From Enterococcus_E cecorum_B (GTDB taxonomy: Bacteria > Bacillota > Bacilli > Lactobacillales > Enterococcaceae), in the NCBI GenBank assembly GCA_946499615.1, contig CAMMST010000015.1, positions 1 through 47,527 of the forward strand: a DNA stretch of 47,527 bases, given 5' to 3'. Positions 1 to 8,444 of this stretch are shown here, piece by piece (position 1 is the stretch's first letter; every line of letters starts with the position of its first letter). Position numbers and translations under genes: made by a program. The notes beneath the pieces are model-generated. The model was not told the DNA's origin. It did not search any database and saw nothing but the letters and a program-made list of their open reading frames with translations.

Positions 1-1254
1 GCAGAAATCGAAGGAACTGGAAGTTCTATCGGCGGAAACTATGGCGATACAATCAGCTATAGTACTCAACCAACAATTGACGAATTGCTTAAGAAAGGTT
101 ATGAGTTAGTTTCAGATGGCTTTACAGGCAAAGCTGGAGAAGTATTCGGAGACGATAATAAAGGTCAAACTTACGATGTGGTCTTGAAACATGGTATCAC
201 TGAATACACACCAGAAAATCCAGGTAACCCAGATACACCAATCAACCCAGAAGATCCAGATGGACCAAAAGTCCCAGGAGATGCGGCACGAGAAAATCTA
301 GCCAAAGATGCATCACAAACCATTCACTACACAGGAGCGGGAGAAAACACCCCAGCGGATAATGTGATTCCCGTGAAAGATGCGTTTACTCGAAGCATTA
401 AAGTAGATAAAGTCACGGGTGCAATCATCGAGCGTAAAGATTGGACACCGAAAGAACATGCCTTTGAAACAGTCGCTACACCAGAAGTGGTGAACTACTA
501 TGCGAATAAGGATAAAGCTGGAGGTTTAACTGCGACCGTTGACAATCCAAACGTGGTGGAAGATGTTGTTTATGCACCAAAAGAAGGAACATTAACCGTC
601 CGCTACCTAGACCAAGATAAGGATATGACTGAAATCGAAGGAACTGGAAGTTCTATCGGCGGAAACTATGGCGATACAATCAACTATAGTACCCAACCAA
701 CAATTGATGAATTACTTAAGAAAGGTTATGAGTTAGTTTCAGATGGCTTTACTGGACATGCTGGGGATACTTTCAATGATGAAAACAAGGGTAAAACTTA
801 TGATGTAATCTTGAAACATGGTGTGGATGAATATACTCCTGATAAACCAGGAACACCGGGTACACCAATTAATCCGGATGATCCACATGGGCCAAAAGTA
901 CCAGAAGATGCGGCAAGAGAAAACCTAGCCAAAGATGCATCACAAACGATTTACTACTCTGGTGCAGGTGATAAGACGCCGGCTAATCACGTAACTTATG
1001 TGAAAGATGCCTTTACTCGAAGCATCAAAGTGGATAAGGTAACGGGTGAAATTGTGGAACGAACAGAGTGGCAACCAGGAAATCATGTGTTTGATCAAGT
1101 AGTTACACCTGAAATCGCTAAATATACAGCAGATAAGGTGCAAGCTGGTGGACTAGTTGCAACGGTTGAAAATCCAGATGTGGTAGATCACGTTGAATAC
1201 GTACAAAATAGTGTACCGACACCACCTAGATTACCAAATACAGGAGGAAATCCA
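1..1254 (+). repeat. Tandem 627-bp coding repeat in the surface protein gene
   Basis: The bases from position 4 recur from position 631 with few changes, a period of 627 bp (209 codons). The first stretch (about 4-120 against 631-747) is nearly identical, and the second half of each unit is more diverged. Further copies probably continue upstream of the window. Such repeats allow copy number to change by recombination. Confidence 0.85.
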
Positions 1255-1434
1255 ACGCCTCAACCGCAACCACAGCCAACGCCACAACGAGTGGTACAAG
1301 AAACACCAAGAAGATCCAGTCGACACTTACCGAAAACTGGTAGCAAGGCAAATACAACTGCTGCAGGATTAGCGACAGTAAGTATGGCAGGATTACTTGG
1401 ATTAATATCTAAACGACGCCGCAAGGAAGATTAA
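1..1434 (+). CDS. LPXTG-anchored repeat surface protein, C-terminal part (5' end outside window)
   Basis: The reading frame is open from base 1, so this is the 3' part of a larger gene. The 477 visible residues form two copies of a 209-residue unit. Each has a MucBP-like module (ending near DVVLKHG or DVILKHG), a Pro/Asn/Asp-rich spacer, and a Muc_B2-like module starting AARENLAKDAS. After these come a Pro/Gln-rich wall-spanning stretch and a sorting signal: LPKTG, a hydrophobic segment and a positively charged tail (KRRRKED). A second sorting-like motif, LPNTG, lies about 38 residues earlier. The protein should be attached to peptidoglycan by sortase A; a srtA gene lies at 14213. An adhesin or mucin-binding role is known for the family but is inferred here. 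A shared terminator separates it from convergent pepF. Confidence 0.9.
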   Translation, partial: AEIEGTGSSIGGNYGDTISYSTQPTIDELLKKGYELVSDGFTGKAGEVFGDDNKGQTYDVVLKHGITEYTPENPGNPDTPINPEDPDGPKVPGDAARENLAKDASQTIHYTGAGENTPADNVIPVKDAFTRSIKVDKVTGAIIERKDWTPKEHAFETVATPEVVNYYANKDKAGGLTATVDNPNVVEDVVYAPKEGTLTVRYLDQDKDMTEIEGTGSSIGGNYGDTINYSTQPTIDELLKKGYELVSDGFTGHAGDTFNDENKGKTYDVILKHGVDEYTPDKPGTPGTPINPDDPHGPKVPEDAARENLAKDASQTIYYSGAGDKTPANHVTYVKDAFTRSIKVDKVTGEIVERTEWQPGNHVFDQVVTPEIAKYTADKVQAGGLVATVENPDVVDHVEYVQNSVPTPPRLPNTGGNPTPQPQPQPTPQRVVQETPRRSSRHLPKTGSKANTTAAGLATVSMAGLLGLISKRRRKED

Positions 1435-1454
1435 CTCCCTCATATATTCCCTAA

Positions 1455-1492
1455 AAAACGCATGACTCGAAGTGAATGAGTCATGCGTTTTA
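1455..1492. terminator. Bidirectional rho-independent terminator
   Basis: An 11-bp perfect stem (1458-1468 with 1478-1488) and a 9-base loop are flanked by an A-run on the left and T-rich sequence on the right. It can end both the surface-protein transcript and the convergent pepF transcript. Confidence 0.85.
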
Positions 1493-1499
1493 CTTTGGA

Positions 1500-3284
1500 T
1501 TAGATATATTTTTCTGTTAATTCCATGAAGGTTGTGATGTCTTTTAGAACCATATCGATACCTGCTTGCCAGAAAGTTGCTTGGTGTAAGTCGGTATCTA
1601 GGTGTTTTTTCGCTAATTCTTCAGTCGTCATACTTGCTGTATCACGAAGTAAAGCAATATATTGATCTTCAAAACCATCTGCATGTTGGCTAGCTTTGGC
1701 ATAAATTCCTAAGCTGAATAAGTAACCAAATGTGTATGGGAAGTTATAAAATGGTACTTCATCGATAAAGAAGTGTAGTTTAGCTGCCCAGAAATGTGGG
1801 TGATAGCTGCCTAAACCATTGATATAAGCTTCTTTTTGTGCTTCGACCATTAGACGTGTAATTTCATCCGTTGCTACCAAGCCTTTTTGACGTGCTGCAT
1901 AGAAGTTGCTCTCAAAGATGAAGCGTGCGTGAATGTTCATAAACATCGCAATTGCATTTTGTAATTTCACATCTAGCAAGTTGATTTTTTCTTCATCCGT
2001 TTTGGCTTCTTTTAAGGTTGCATCTGCCACGATTAATTCTGCAAAAGTACTTGCCGTTTCAGCAACGTTCATTGCATAGTCTTGGTTTAAAGTAGGTAAA
2101 TCCCACATGACATGGCTATGGAAAGCATGTCCTAATTCGTGCGCCAAGGTGGAAACTTCATTGACTGATTCACCATAAGTCATAAAGATACGAGATTCTT
2201 GTGACTTAGGTAGACTTGTACAATAACCACCAGGACGTTTACCAGGGCGATCTTCTGCTTCAATCCAAGCTTTATCAAAGGCCATTTGTGCAAATTCAGA
2301 CATTTTAGGTGAGAATTTCTTAAAGTTTTCCACGATGAAATCTGCGGCTTGATCAAAAGTATAGCGACGTTCTTCAAAATTTCCTAAAACAATCGGTGCA
2401 TCTTGGTCTTGCCAATCCATTTTATCTTTACCGAACAATTGTGCTTTACGTGTCAAGAAGTCGATAATTGGTTGTTTATTTTTTTGGATTGTTCCCCACA
2501 TCATGTCTAGCGTTTCTTTATCCAAGCGGTTGTATTCCAAAGGTTGTTTCAAGAAATCATCGACACCGTGTAATTTGTAGTTATTTAAACGGAAGCCATC
2601 CAGGTGATTTAAAGTATCCGCAAAAATATCTGCTTTTTCGCTCCAAGCTTTTTCCCATTTTTTGAATAATTCTTGACGGACTGCTTTATCTTGGCTAGAC
2701 ATCATGGTGTTGAAGGCTTGACCAGCTGAAAGCATTTCGCCGTTAAATGGAATTTGGATACTTGCAACGATGGTGTCATAGTGTTGACTCCAAGCACTTT
2801 GACCATCTAGTGCCAAGGTATTGATAATATTTTCAGATTGTTCATCTAATAATTCTTGGCCATCTCTGCGCATTTCAGATAGTCGGAAAGCAATTTGACT
2901 AAAGTGTGTCATTAAGTTTTGCCACTCTTCTTCGCTGTAGCTAGCAAATTTCTTATTTAAAATTGTTGTGGCTAGTTGAAAAGCAGGAAGATTGCTGTAT
3001 AGCTGACCTGTTAATAATTTGGCTTGTTGGTCGTGAATGTTTGCAGAGTTTAAAGCTTCGATAAATGAGCCACATTCAGTAAAACTTTTTTGGATTTCCT
3101 CGTGAATAGCTAAAATTTCCTTTAATTCAGTTACTTGCTGAGTAGTATTTGGTGTGAAAGCTTCGACAAGTTGGTGAAATGCGTTGATTTTGGTAGATAA
3201 TTCATTCAATTCTTGTCGCAGTGTTTCAGAGCTACTTCCTCCAGCGAAAATAGAATCTAAATCCCAGTTAATGGCATACTTCAT
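1500..3284 (-). CDS. pepF: Oligoendopeptidase F, M3 family metallopeptidase
   Basis: Cytoplasmic zinc peptidase that cleaves short peptides. The zinc motif HELGHAFHS (HExxH plus context) is present about two thirds of the way along, followed by the M3-type helical C-terminal region with YFxxF-like hydrophobic patches. The length (594 residues) fits the pepF/M3 family. The start is placed at the ATG at 3284 (MKYAINWD), because GAGAGG lies 9 bases before it. The upstream in-frame ATG at 3293 abuts that ribosome site and is unlikely. The gene is monocistronic, converging with the surface protein gene. Confidence 0.92.
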   Translation of the reverse strand: MKYAINWDLDSIFAGGSSSETLRQELNELSTKINAFHQLVEAFTPNTTQQVTELKEILAIHEEIQKSFTECGSFIEALNSANIHDQQAKLLTGQLYSNLPAFQLATTILNKKFASYSEEEWQNLMTHFSQIAFRLSEMRRDGQELLDEQSENIINTLALDGQSAWSQHYDTIVASIQIPFNGEMLSAGQAFNTMMSSQDKAVRQELFKKWEKAWSEKADIFADTLNHLDGFRLNNYKLHGVDDFLKQPLEYNRLDKETLDMMWGTIQKNKQPIIDFLTRKAQLFGKDKMDWQDQDAPIVLGNFEERRYTFDQAADFIVENFKKFSPKMSEFAQMAFDKAWIEAEDRPGKRPGGYCTSLPKSQESRIFMTYGESVNEVSTLAHELGHAFHSHVMWDLPTLNQDYAMNVAETASTFAELIVADATLKEAKTDEEKINLLDVKLQNAIAMFMNIHARFIFESNFYAARQKGLVATDEITRLMVEAQKEAYINGLGSYHPHFWAAKLHFFIDEVPFYNFPYTFGYLFSLGIYAKASQHADGFEDQYIALLRDTASMTTEELAKKHLDTDLHQATFWQAGIDMVLKDITTFMELTEKYI

Positions 3285-3306
3285 TAAAATCATCCTCTCA
3301 AATTTA

Positions 3307-3337
3307 TGAAATCATTCTCATTATAATGTTGATTTCA
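3307..3337 (-). promoter_or_regulatory. pepF promoter region with an inverted repeat around the -10 box
   Basis: On the minus strand a TATAAT lies at about 3321-3326, between perfect 8-bp inverted arms (3307-3314 and 3330-3337). No good -35 box is visible. The symmetric arms around the -10 could be an operator or a 5' hairpin. Confidence 0.45.
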
Positions 3338-4144
3338 TGAAATTTCTAGCAAAAGTTGTTTTTAGGGAAGAGATATAGTTGTTAAAGTTGTCGGAAAAGT
3401 GTATCTGGCAGGAATAAGTGTGGGTGCCGCTTCAATTGTATAACAGATAGAATTTTTGTTAGTGTCTACTTTGTAAACTTATGGAAAGGGTATCGTTTTA
3501 TAAAGATTAAAAAAAGATGATAAAAACGACTGACATACCACGCGTTATATTAACGGTTGTAATTCGGTTGTTTGAGCGTTGTGTTCTTTTATATTTTGGA
3601 AAGTGAGATATTTGGAAATATGAAGCTTATATTACTTAGGTTTTTGAATGGATTTACGAGAGGTTGGTTCTAATTTTGAGTTTTGCATGTTTATGTTAAA
3701 TAATTTGTTTGTTTTTTGTTGAGTGTATACTAATAATTTGGTTAAGAAAATTCTAATTTGCGTTTTTGGTATAGTTATTTTATGAGAAACTGTAAATAAG
3801 AGGCGTTCATTACTTCAAATTCAGTTCGTTGAAAATTTAATAACTGACAAGGGCCAATAGAAGCGGATGTGTCCACTGTAAACGATAGGGTAGTGGCAGA
3901 AAATGATTGTTCAAAGAAAGATATACCGTTTTATCAGAAATTGATACGATAAAAAGTTTACCTCAATCAGGTTCAGAAGTTGGCTAGGCTGGACCTTACT
4001 AGTGTTCTGTATAAGCATTTATGTGGCAAATACTCATTTTCGCTCTTACAGAGAAGAAAATCAATAGCAAATCATAAATATCCTTACGAGTCAATTGATA
4101 TTGATTCGTAAGGTTTTCTTGGTTTTTAACACAAATAACAATAA
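3338..4144. other. Long AT-rich intergenic region without a recognisable gene
   Basis: About 800 bases between pepF and the TetR-type gene. All frames are broken and no translated stretch resembles a family I recognise. The only clear element is the terminator-like hairpin at 4083-4120. It may be decayed coding DNA, but I cannot show that. Confidence 0.5.
4083..4120 (+). terminator. Terminator-like hairpin upstream of the TetR gene
   Basis: A 12-bp stem with one G-T pair (4083-4094 with 4101-4112) is followed by a T-rich run. No intact gene ends just before it, so it may mark the end of a decayed gene or act as an attenuator for the regulator downstream. Confidence 0.6.
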
Positions 4145-4711
4145 TTGGAGGTGTTGGCGATAAGAAAGATACATGAAAAAGATAAATTTATTGAAGCGGC
4201 CTATCGAATTGTCAGCCGCTATGGTTTTGAAGAATTAACCGTAAAAAGATTGTCGACCTATTTGCAAATTTCAACACAGCCAATTTACTTAAATTTTCAG
4301 GGGATTCAAGAGGTTAAAGATGAGGTCATTAAGCGAATGTATAAAGAAACCGTTTATTCTATGAGAACGAATATCAAGAAAGAAGATCTTTTACATTCGG
4401 CGGTTGTCCAGTTAGTAGAATATTATCTAGCGAATCCAAATATTTATCAAGCTTGTTGGTTAGATGTTAATGGCAATCCAGTTTTGACCTACCAGTTGTT
4501 TGAAAATATATTTATCAGTAGGTTGCTGACAAATGAGGGGTTTAACGAATTAACGGAAGACCATAAAAAACAGCTATTTCGCAGGATTATCTTTGTTCTT
4601 TTAGGTATGATGCAGTATGTCATTATTCAAACAGCGTCGTCTGAAGAGGAAATTGAGCAATTGTGTGCCAAGATGTTGGAGGATTTGCTACCGGAACATA
4701 ATATATTGTAG
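4145..4711 (+). CDS. TetR/AcrR-family transcriptional regulator
   Basis: About 185 residues. The N-terminus has the TetR helix-turn-helix pattern (FIEAAYRIVSRYGFEELTV, then LSTYLQIS and IYLNF). The rest is a helical ligand/dimer domain with little conservation. The start is unclear. The track frame opens at TTG 4145, but GGAGG at 4147-4151 lies too close to the GTG (4151) and TTG (4154) codons. An ATA at 4160 has ideal spacing of 8 bases, and no in-frame ATG occurs near. The APC permease follows on the same strand, and a regulatory link to it is only positional. Confidence 0.8.
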   Translation: MEVLAIRKIHEKDKFIEAAYRIVSRYGFEELTVKRLSTYLQISTQPIYLNFQGIQEVKDEVIKRMYKETVYSMRTNIKKEDLLHSAVVQLVEYYLANPNIYQACWLDVNGNPVLTYQLFENIFISRLLTNEGFNELTEDHKKQLFRRIIFVLLGMMQYVIIQTASSEEEIEQLCAKMLEDLLPEHNIL

Positions 4712-4716
4712 GTTAA

Positions 4717-4757
4717 GAACCTGACGAGTGGTATCCACATTCGTTGGGTTATTTTTT
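4717..4757 (+). terminator. Probable terminator after the TetR gene
   Basis: An imperfect hairpin (AACC...GTGG, then CCAC...GGGTT) is followed by seven T residues at 4752-4758. The stem contains mismatches. Confidence 0.5.
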
Positions 4758-4916
4758 TGCAAGGCTGTTGTTGACTTAGTTTGTAACAGCATCTTGGTTG
4801 TAATGTATTTTAAATTTGTATCATGGACAAGATTCAGTAGATGTAGTAAATAGCAGATTATAGAAAAATAAGAGGGGATAAGAGCTCCATAACCCTATTT
4901 TATGAGGAGGAAATTG

Positions 4917-6194
4917 ATGAAAAAACAAATTAATTTACTAGAGGCGATTTCCATTGGGATTGGCGGAATGGTTGGTGGTGGCATATTTGCGGTATTAGGT
5001 TTGGCGGTAACATTAGCGAAAGGGAGCACCCCTATTGCTTTTTTGTTAGCGGGGGCGATTGCTTTGATGACCGCTTATAGTTATGTCCACTTAACCAAAG
5101 CATATCCAAGCAATGGTGGGACTGTTCGTTTTATTAATGAAGGTTTTGGCGTAAATTTGTTTAGTGGTAGTTTAAATAATTTGCTATGGATTAGTTATAT
5201 TATCATGTTATCGTTATATGCCAGTGCGTTTGGTTCTTATGCGCCCAACCTTTTCAAGATAACAGGAACGTCATTAGATTTTCATATTTATGCTAGTGCA
5301 ATTGTCATTTTTTCAACATTTATTAACTATTATAGCATCCGTCTTGTAGGACTAGTCGAATCTTATGCAGTGATTATTAAATTGATTATTTTACTAGGCT
5401 TTGTCTTACTGGGGGTATATGGCTTATTTACAAATCCGAATGTTGTACAGTTGAGTCCTAAGTATTGGGAAAACCCTATCCAGCTTTTTGCAGGGGGGAT
5501 GGTGATTTTTGTTGCATATGAGGGTTTTGAACTTATTGCGAATGCGGCATTGAATATTGTCAATCCGCAGAAAAATATTGCCAAAGCGTATTATATTTCA
5601 GTTATTTTTGTTATAGCACTATATATCATTATTGCGATTGTAACTGTTGGTTCACTGCCTTTTGAACAAATTGCCAAGGCACAAGATTATGCCCTTGCAC
5701 AAGCTGCTAAACCATTTTTAGGGCATCTTGGTTTTGTCGTTATCACGATTGCTGCTTTAATTTCGACTTTTTCTGCGATTAATGCGTCTATCTACGGTGG
5801 AGGGCAAGTGAATTACGACATTGCGGAAGAAAAAGAACTACCAAAAGGCTTTTTACATCAATTTTCGCATCAACCCATTGGCCTATTGATTACGTCCGTT
5901 GCGACCTTGGTTTTGGTGAATACTTTGCAATTATCCGTCATTTCAACGACAGGGAGTATCGGATTTTTAATTATCTTTGGTATGGTTAATTTGGCAGCCT
6001 TTCGATTATCGCAGCAAATTCATGCGAGAAAGTGGCTGACTGGATTAGCGGCAATTGCGTGTTTTGTAGCGACAGGGGTGTTGATTATTCAGCAATATCA
6101 GGCACAACCACTAGGGATTTATGTCGCAATGTTGATTATGGTTGCATGTATGGGTTTAGAATATTTGAATTTACAATTACAAAAACGTAAATAA
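4917..6194 (+). CDS. APC-superfamily amino acid permease
   Basis: About 425 residues, nearly all hydrophobic, with roughly 12 membrane segments. The first segment carries the APC signature GIGGMVGGGIF, the glycine-rich bend that binds the amino acid backbone. The substrate cannot be read from the sequence. The start is ATG 4917, with GAGGAGG six bases before it. The in-frame ATG at 4902 overlaps that ribosome site and is rejected. The gene lies downstream of the TetR-type regulator and is separated from it by a probable terminator, so it likely has its own promoter. Confidence 0.88.
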   Translation: MKKQINLLEAISIGIGGMVGGGIFAVLGLAVTLAKGSTPIAFLLAGAIALMTAYSYVHLTKAYPSNGGTVRFINEGFGVNLFSGSLNNLLWISYIIMLSLYASAFGSYAPNLFKITGTSLDFHIYASAIVIFSTFINYYSIRLVGLVESYAVIIKLIILLGFVLLGVYGLFTNPNVVQLSPKYWENPIQLFAGGMVIFVAYEGFELIANAALNIVNPQKNIAKAYYISVIFVIALYIIIAIVTVGSLPFEQIAKAQDYALAQAAKPFLGHLGFVVITIAALISTFSAINASIYGGGQVNYDIAEEKELPKGFLHQFSHQPIGLLITSVATLVLVNTLQLSVISTTGSIGFLIIFGMVNLAAFRLSQQIHARKWLTGLAAIACFVATGVLIIQQYQAQPLGIYVAMLIMVACMGLEYLNLQLQKRK

Positions 6195-6314
6195 ACAACC
6201 TACTCGGCTAAATGAGTCAGCGTTTGTCTCTTATCGTTAGCTAAAATGGTACGGTACTTCGTGTGCGGCATAGCTTCTCGTCTTTTATAAATGTCAGATA
6301 AAATAAACCACTCA

Positions 6315-6350
6315 CCCTTTTCTCTAAACAAGCAGAGAAAAGGGTTTTAA
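6315..6350 (+). terminator. Rho-independent terminator
   Basis: A perfect 11-bp stem (6315-6325 with 6334-6344) is followed by TTTTAA. It sits just beyond the 3' end of the decayed ABC gene, the same place as the terminator beside the intact ABC copy at 9808, so it is probably a remnant of the same module layout. Confidence 0.75.
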
Positions 6351-6360
6351 TGTTACCATT

Positions 6361-6668
6361 CTGCATTGTCCATCAAGTCAATGGGTGATCATTAAGTCCG
6401 TACATTCCTTGAGATTGAAGATGAAAGGCTCAATTTGACATATGGTTTTGGGGGCGACATTAGCAGTATTTTCATCCATTAAAATAATTTTCTTCTTTCG
6501 CAATAACCCTCTTGCCAATGCCAATCGTTTCTTTTGACCGCCCGACAGATTATCCCCGTGCTCAGTAAGTAGACAATAGCTCTTTGAATTTAGCCAAACT
6601 AGCTTGTTGTAAGGATTGTTGTAAAGTATCTTCGCTAAAATCTTCGCTTATTAGATCGCCTGAATGTT
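6361..6668 (-). pseudogene. Decayed 3' fragment of an ABC exporter gene
   Basis: The minus strand translates, with breaks, to the end of an ABC nucleotide-binding domain: an LTEHGDNLSGGQKKRLALARG segment, then KKIILMDENTAN (Walker B) and LMITH (switch). It aligns with the intact exporter at 9850-11436 over its last 110 or so residues. Stop codons interrupt it (one before LLTEHG, one straight after LMITH), and the Walker A region and the whole membrane domain are missing. The 5' end runs directly into the regulator fragment at 6675, so one deletion removed the middle of the ABC/regulator pair. Confidence 0.88.
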
Positions 6669-6674
6669 TGACTA

Positions 6675-7004
6675 TCAGAATTTGAAGCGTTGAATGCGAA
6701 TTTGAAACAAGAAACACAGGATTCCTTTTTAGAAAAATATAGGTATGCTGCGAATAATGATAATTTGATTATACTCAATCAACTGCTGGCTGATGAAAAG
6801 CAATATTATCAACAAAGTGCGAATATCCGTCATTTGTACAATCAACTCATTTTAAAACAATATATTCATAATATGACGCATTTGCCCGATAACCAAGAAG
6901 ATAGTAAAGTTTTGAAAAATCGACCTGATAATGCCTATGATGCACCAATGATTTTAAAATTGACTCGGGGAACAATCATAACTTTTGAGCGCTGTTTAGT
7001 ATAA
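6675..7004 (+). pseudogene. Truncated Rgg-family regulator
   Basis: The frame from 6675 reads SEFEALN, then FLEKYRYAANNDN, ADEKQYYQQSANIRH and LKQYIHN. It matches the middle of the intact Rgg protein at 11538-12395 (SEFEVAN, FLEKYSYAVNNDN, TDEKQYYQQNSNIRH, LKQYIHN). The DNA-binding N-terminus and promoter are absent: a stop codon (6669) lies just upstream. The C-terminal part drifts out of similarity after about residue 75 and ends early. An open frame from TTG 6690 survives, but there is no ribosome site. It is the other half of the deleted module. Confidence 0.85.
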
Positions 7005-7083
7005 AAATGCTTGAAAAGGACCAAACATAGTCAATTGATTGAACAAGATTAAAAATTGGTTGGGTAAATTTTCGTCCAATTGG

Positions 7084-7114
7084 TTGTAGGGGAATGGTTA
7101 AAAATAGGTATAAT
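7084..7114 (+). promoter_or_regulatory. Putative promoter of the B6-salvage operon
   Basis: TATAAT at 7109-7114 lies 26 bases before the kinase start. The best -35 candidate, TTGTAG at 7084-7089, is 19 bases away, so the -10 is convincing and the -35 is weak. Confidence 0.5.
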
Positions 7115-7139
7115 AAAAGAAAAGAAGTGAGGTGTGGGG

Positions 7140-7937
7140 ATGAAGCGGTGTTTATTAACCATTGGCGGGCTAGATGTGCTCGGCGGTGGCGGTATTGGTA
7201 CAGATATGAAAACGATGGAGCATTACGGCTTCTTTTCGTTGAGCGTGATTAGTCTAGTGGCCGGTATAGAGCAAGGAGAATTTGTTTTTCACGAAATGGA
7301 CATTGCAACCTTTGAGATGCAACTGGCTACGATTGCGCAAAATTTTCAAAATCGATTGGCGGGCATTAAGATTGGACTGCTAGCAAATCCTGAACAAATA
7401 AAAGCAGTTTATCAATTTTGTCAGCCGTTTATTGGAAAAATTCCGATTGTCATTGATCCGGTGTTGGCTTTTAAGGAAACTGCTCAACAAGCGAATCAAG
7501 ACTATCTTGCTGCTTTACAACCCTTATTGGCAATTGCGACTATCCTTACGCCGAATTTGCCAGAAGTTTGTTTATTATTGGACGAAAAGATTCCTGATAA
7601 TATGGATAGTGTGCAGAATTTGGCGCAACGTTTGCAAGCGCGATTTCAGTGTGCGGTTTACTTGAAAGTTGGCGCGCGTTTGTCAGGCAATCAAGCAGTG
7701 GACTTTTTGGCTTTGGATGATGTGGTCCATGTTTTACAGGCACCCAAAATCAAGCAGGCAACGATTAATGGTGCGGGTTGCTGTTTATCCAGTGCGCTGT
7801 GTGGAGCGTTGGCACAAAATCATTCGCTTCTTGGAGCCAGTCAGGAAGCTAAAAAATATGTGTATCAGGCCATTCAAGCTGGACTTTTTGTCACAGAGGA
7901 AAGTGGCAATGTTTGGCCGCAAATAAAAGGAAATTAG
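7140..7937 (+). CDS. pdxK: PdxK/ThiD-type pyridoxine or hydroxymethylpyrimidine kinase
   Basis: A 265-residue ribokinase-superfamily kinase of the phosphomethylpyrimidine-kinase group. It starts with LTIGGLDVLGGGGIGTDMK, has IVIDPVL and LTPNLPEV in the middle, and has a C-terminal anion-hole region TINGAGCCLSSAL, in place of the usual GTGC. It should phosphorylate pyridoxal/pyridoxine (or HMP) with ATP in the cytoplasm. The start is ATG 7140, because GAGG at 7129-7132 is 7 bases before it; GTG 7134 is too close. It is the first gene of a tight operon with an ECF S component, which favours vitamin salvage. B6 rather than thiamine precursor is an inference from such pairings in lactic acid bacteria. 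Confidence 0.8.
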   Translation: MKRCLLTIGGLDVLGGGGIGTDMKTMEHYGFFSLSVISLVAGIEQGEFVFHEMDIATFEMQLATIAQNFQNRLAGIKIGLLANPEQIKAVYQFCQPFIGKIPIVIDPVLAFKETAQQANQDYLAALQPLLAIATILTPNLPEVCLLLDEKIPDNMDSVQNLAQRLQARFQCAVYLKVGARLSGNQAVDFLALDDVVHVLQAPKIKQATINGAGCCLSSALCGALAQNHSLLGASQEAKKYVYQAIQAGLFVTEESGNVWPQIKGN

Positions 7938-8444
7938 GTGAAGAAAATGAAAGTAAAAAGATTAGCGCAATTGGCGATGATGACCGCTTTGACCGTCGCC
8001 TTATCAATGATGGTGATTATTCCAATACCTGCGACAAAAGGAATTGTGACATTGTGTGAAGTGGGCATTTATTTGAGTGCTTGTTTATTTGGTGGCACAG
8101 GTGGTTTGATTGTGGGAAGTTTAAGTGGTGGGCTTATTGACTTGTTATCAGGGTATCCACAGTGGATGATTTTTTCTTTTGTGATTCATGGACTTCAAGG
8201 ATATATTGCCGGTCAACTCTTTCATAGTGGTATACCCTTTGCCAAAGTTTGGAGCTTACTTTTAGCTAGTGTGTGGATGATTGTTGGGTATTTTTTTGCG
8301 ACCAGTCTGCTTTATACATGGCCAGCAGGGATTGCCTCGATTCCAGGAAATATCGTTCAGACGGCATTTGGAATGGGTGTGACCTATTTGAGCTATGGAG
8401 CGATTTCGCGCAGTAAGAAAATGCTACATCTGGGGGTAAAGTAA
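7938..8444 (+). CDS. ECF transporter S component, probably for a B6 vitamer
   Basis: 168 residues, about six hydrophobic segments. The N-terminus (KRLAQLAMMTALTVALSMMV) and the long Gly-rich loop (CLFGGTGGLIVGSLSGGLIDLLSG) are typical of ECF S components that bind a vitamin in the membrane and use the shared EcfAA'T module encoded elsewhere. It begins one base after the kinase stop (GTG 7938); ATG 7947 behind AGGTGA is an alternative start. The next gene follows at once. Substrate is inferred from the kinase upstream. Confidence 0.8.
   Translation: MKKMKVKRLAQLAMMTALTVALSMMVIIPIPATKGIVTLCEVGIYLSACLFGGTGGLIVGSLSGGLIDLLSGYPQWMIFSFVIHGLQGYIAGQLFHSGIPFAKVWSLLLASVWMIVGYFFATSLLYTWPAGIASIPGNIVQTAFGMGVTYLSYGAISRSKKMLHLGVK

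Noticed and set aside
7005..7139. Riboswitch for thiamine or B6 before the kinase operon
   Set aside because: The leader after the TATAAT is only about 25 bases, too short for a known riboswitch.
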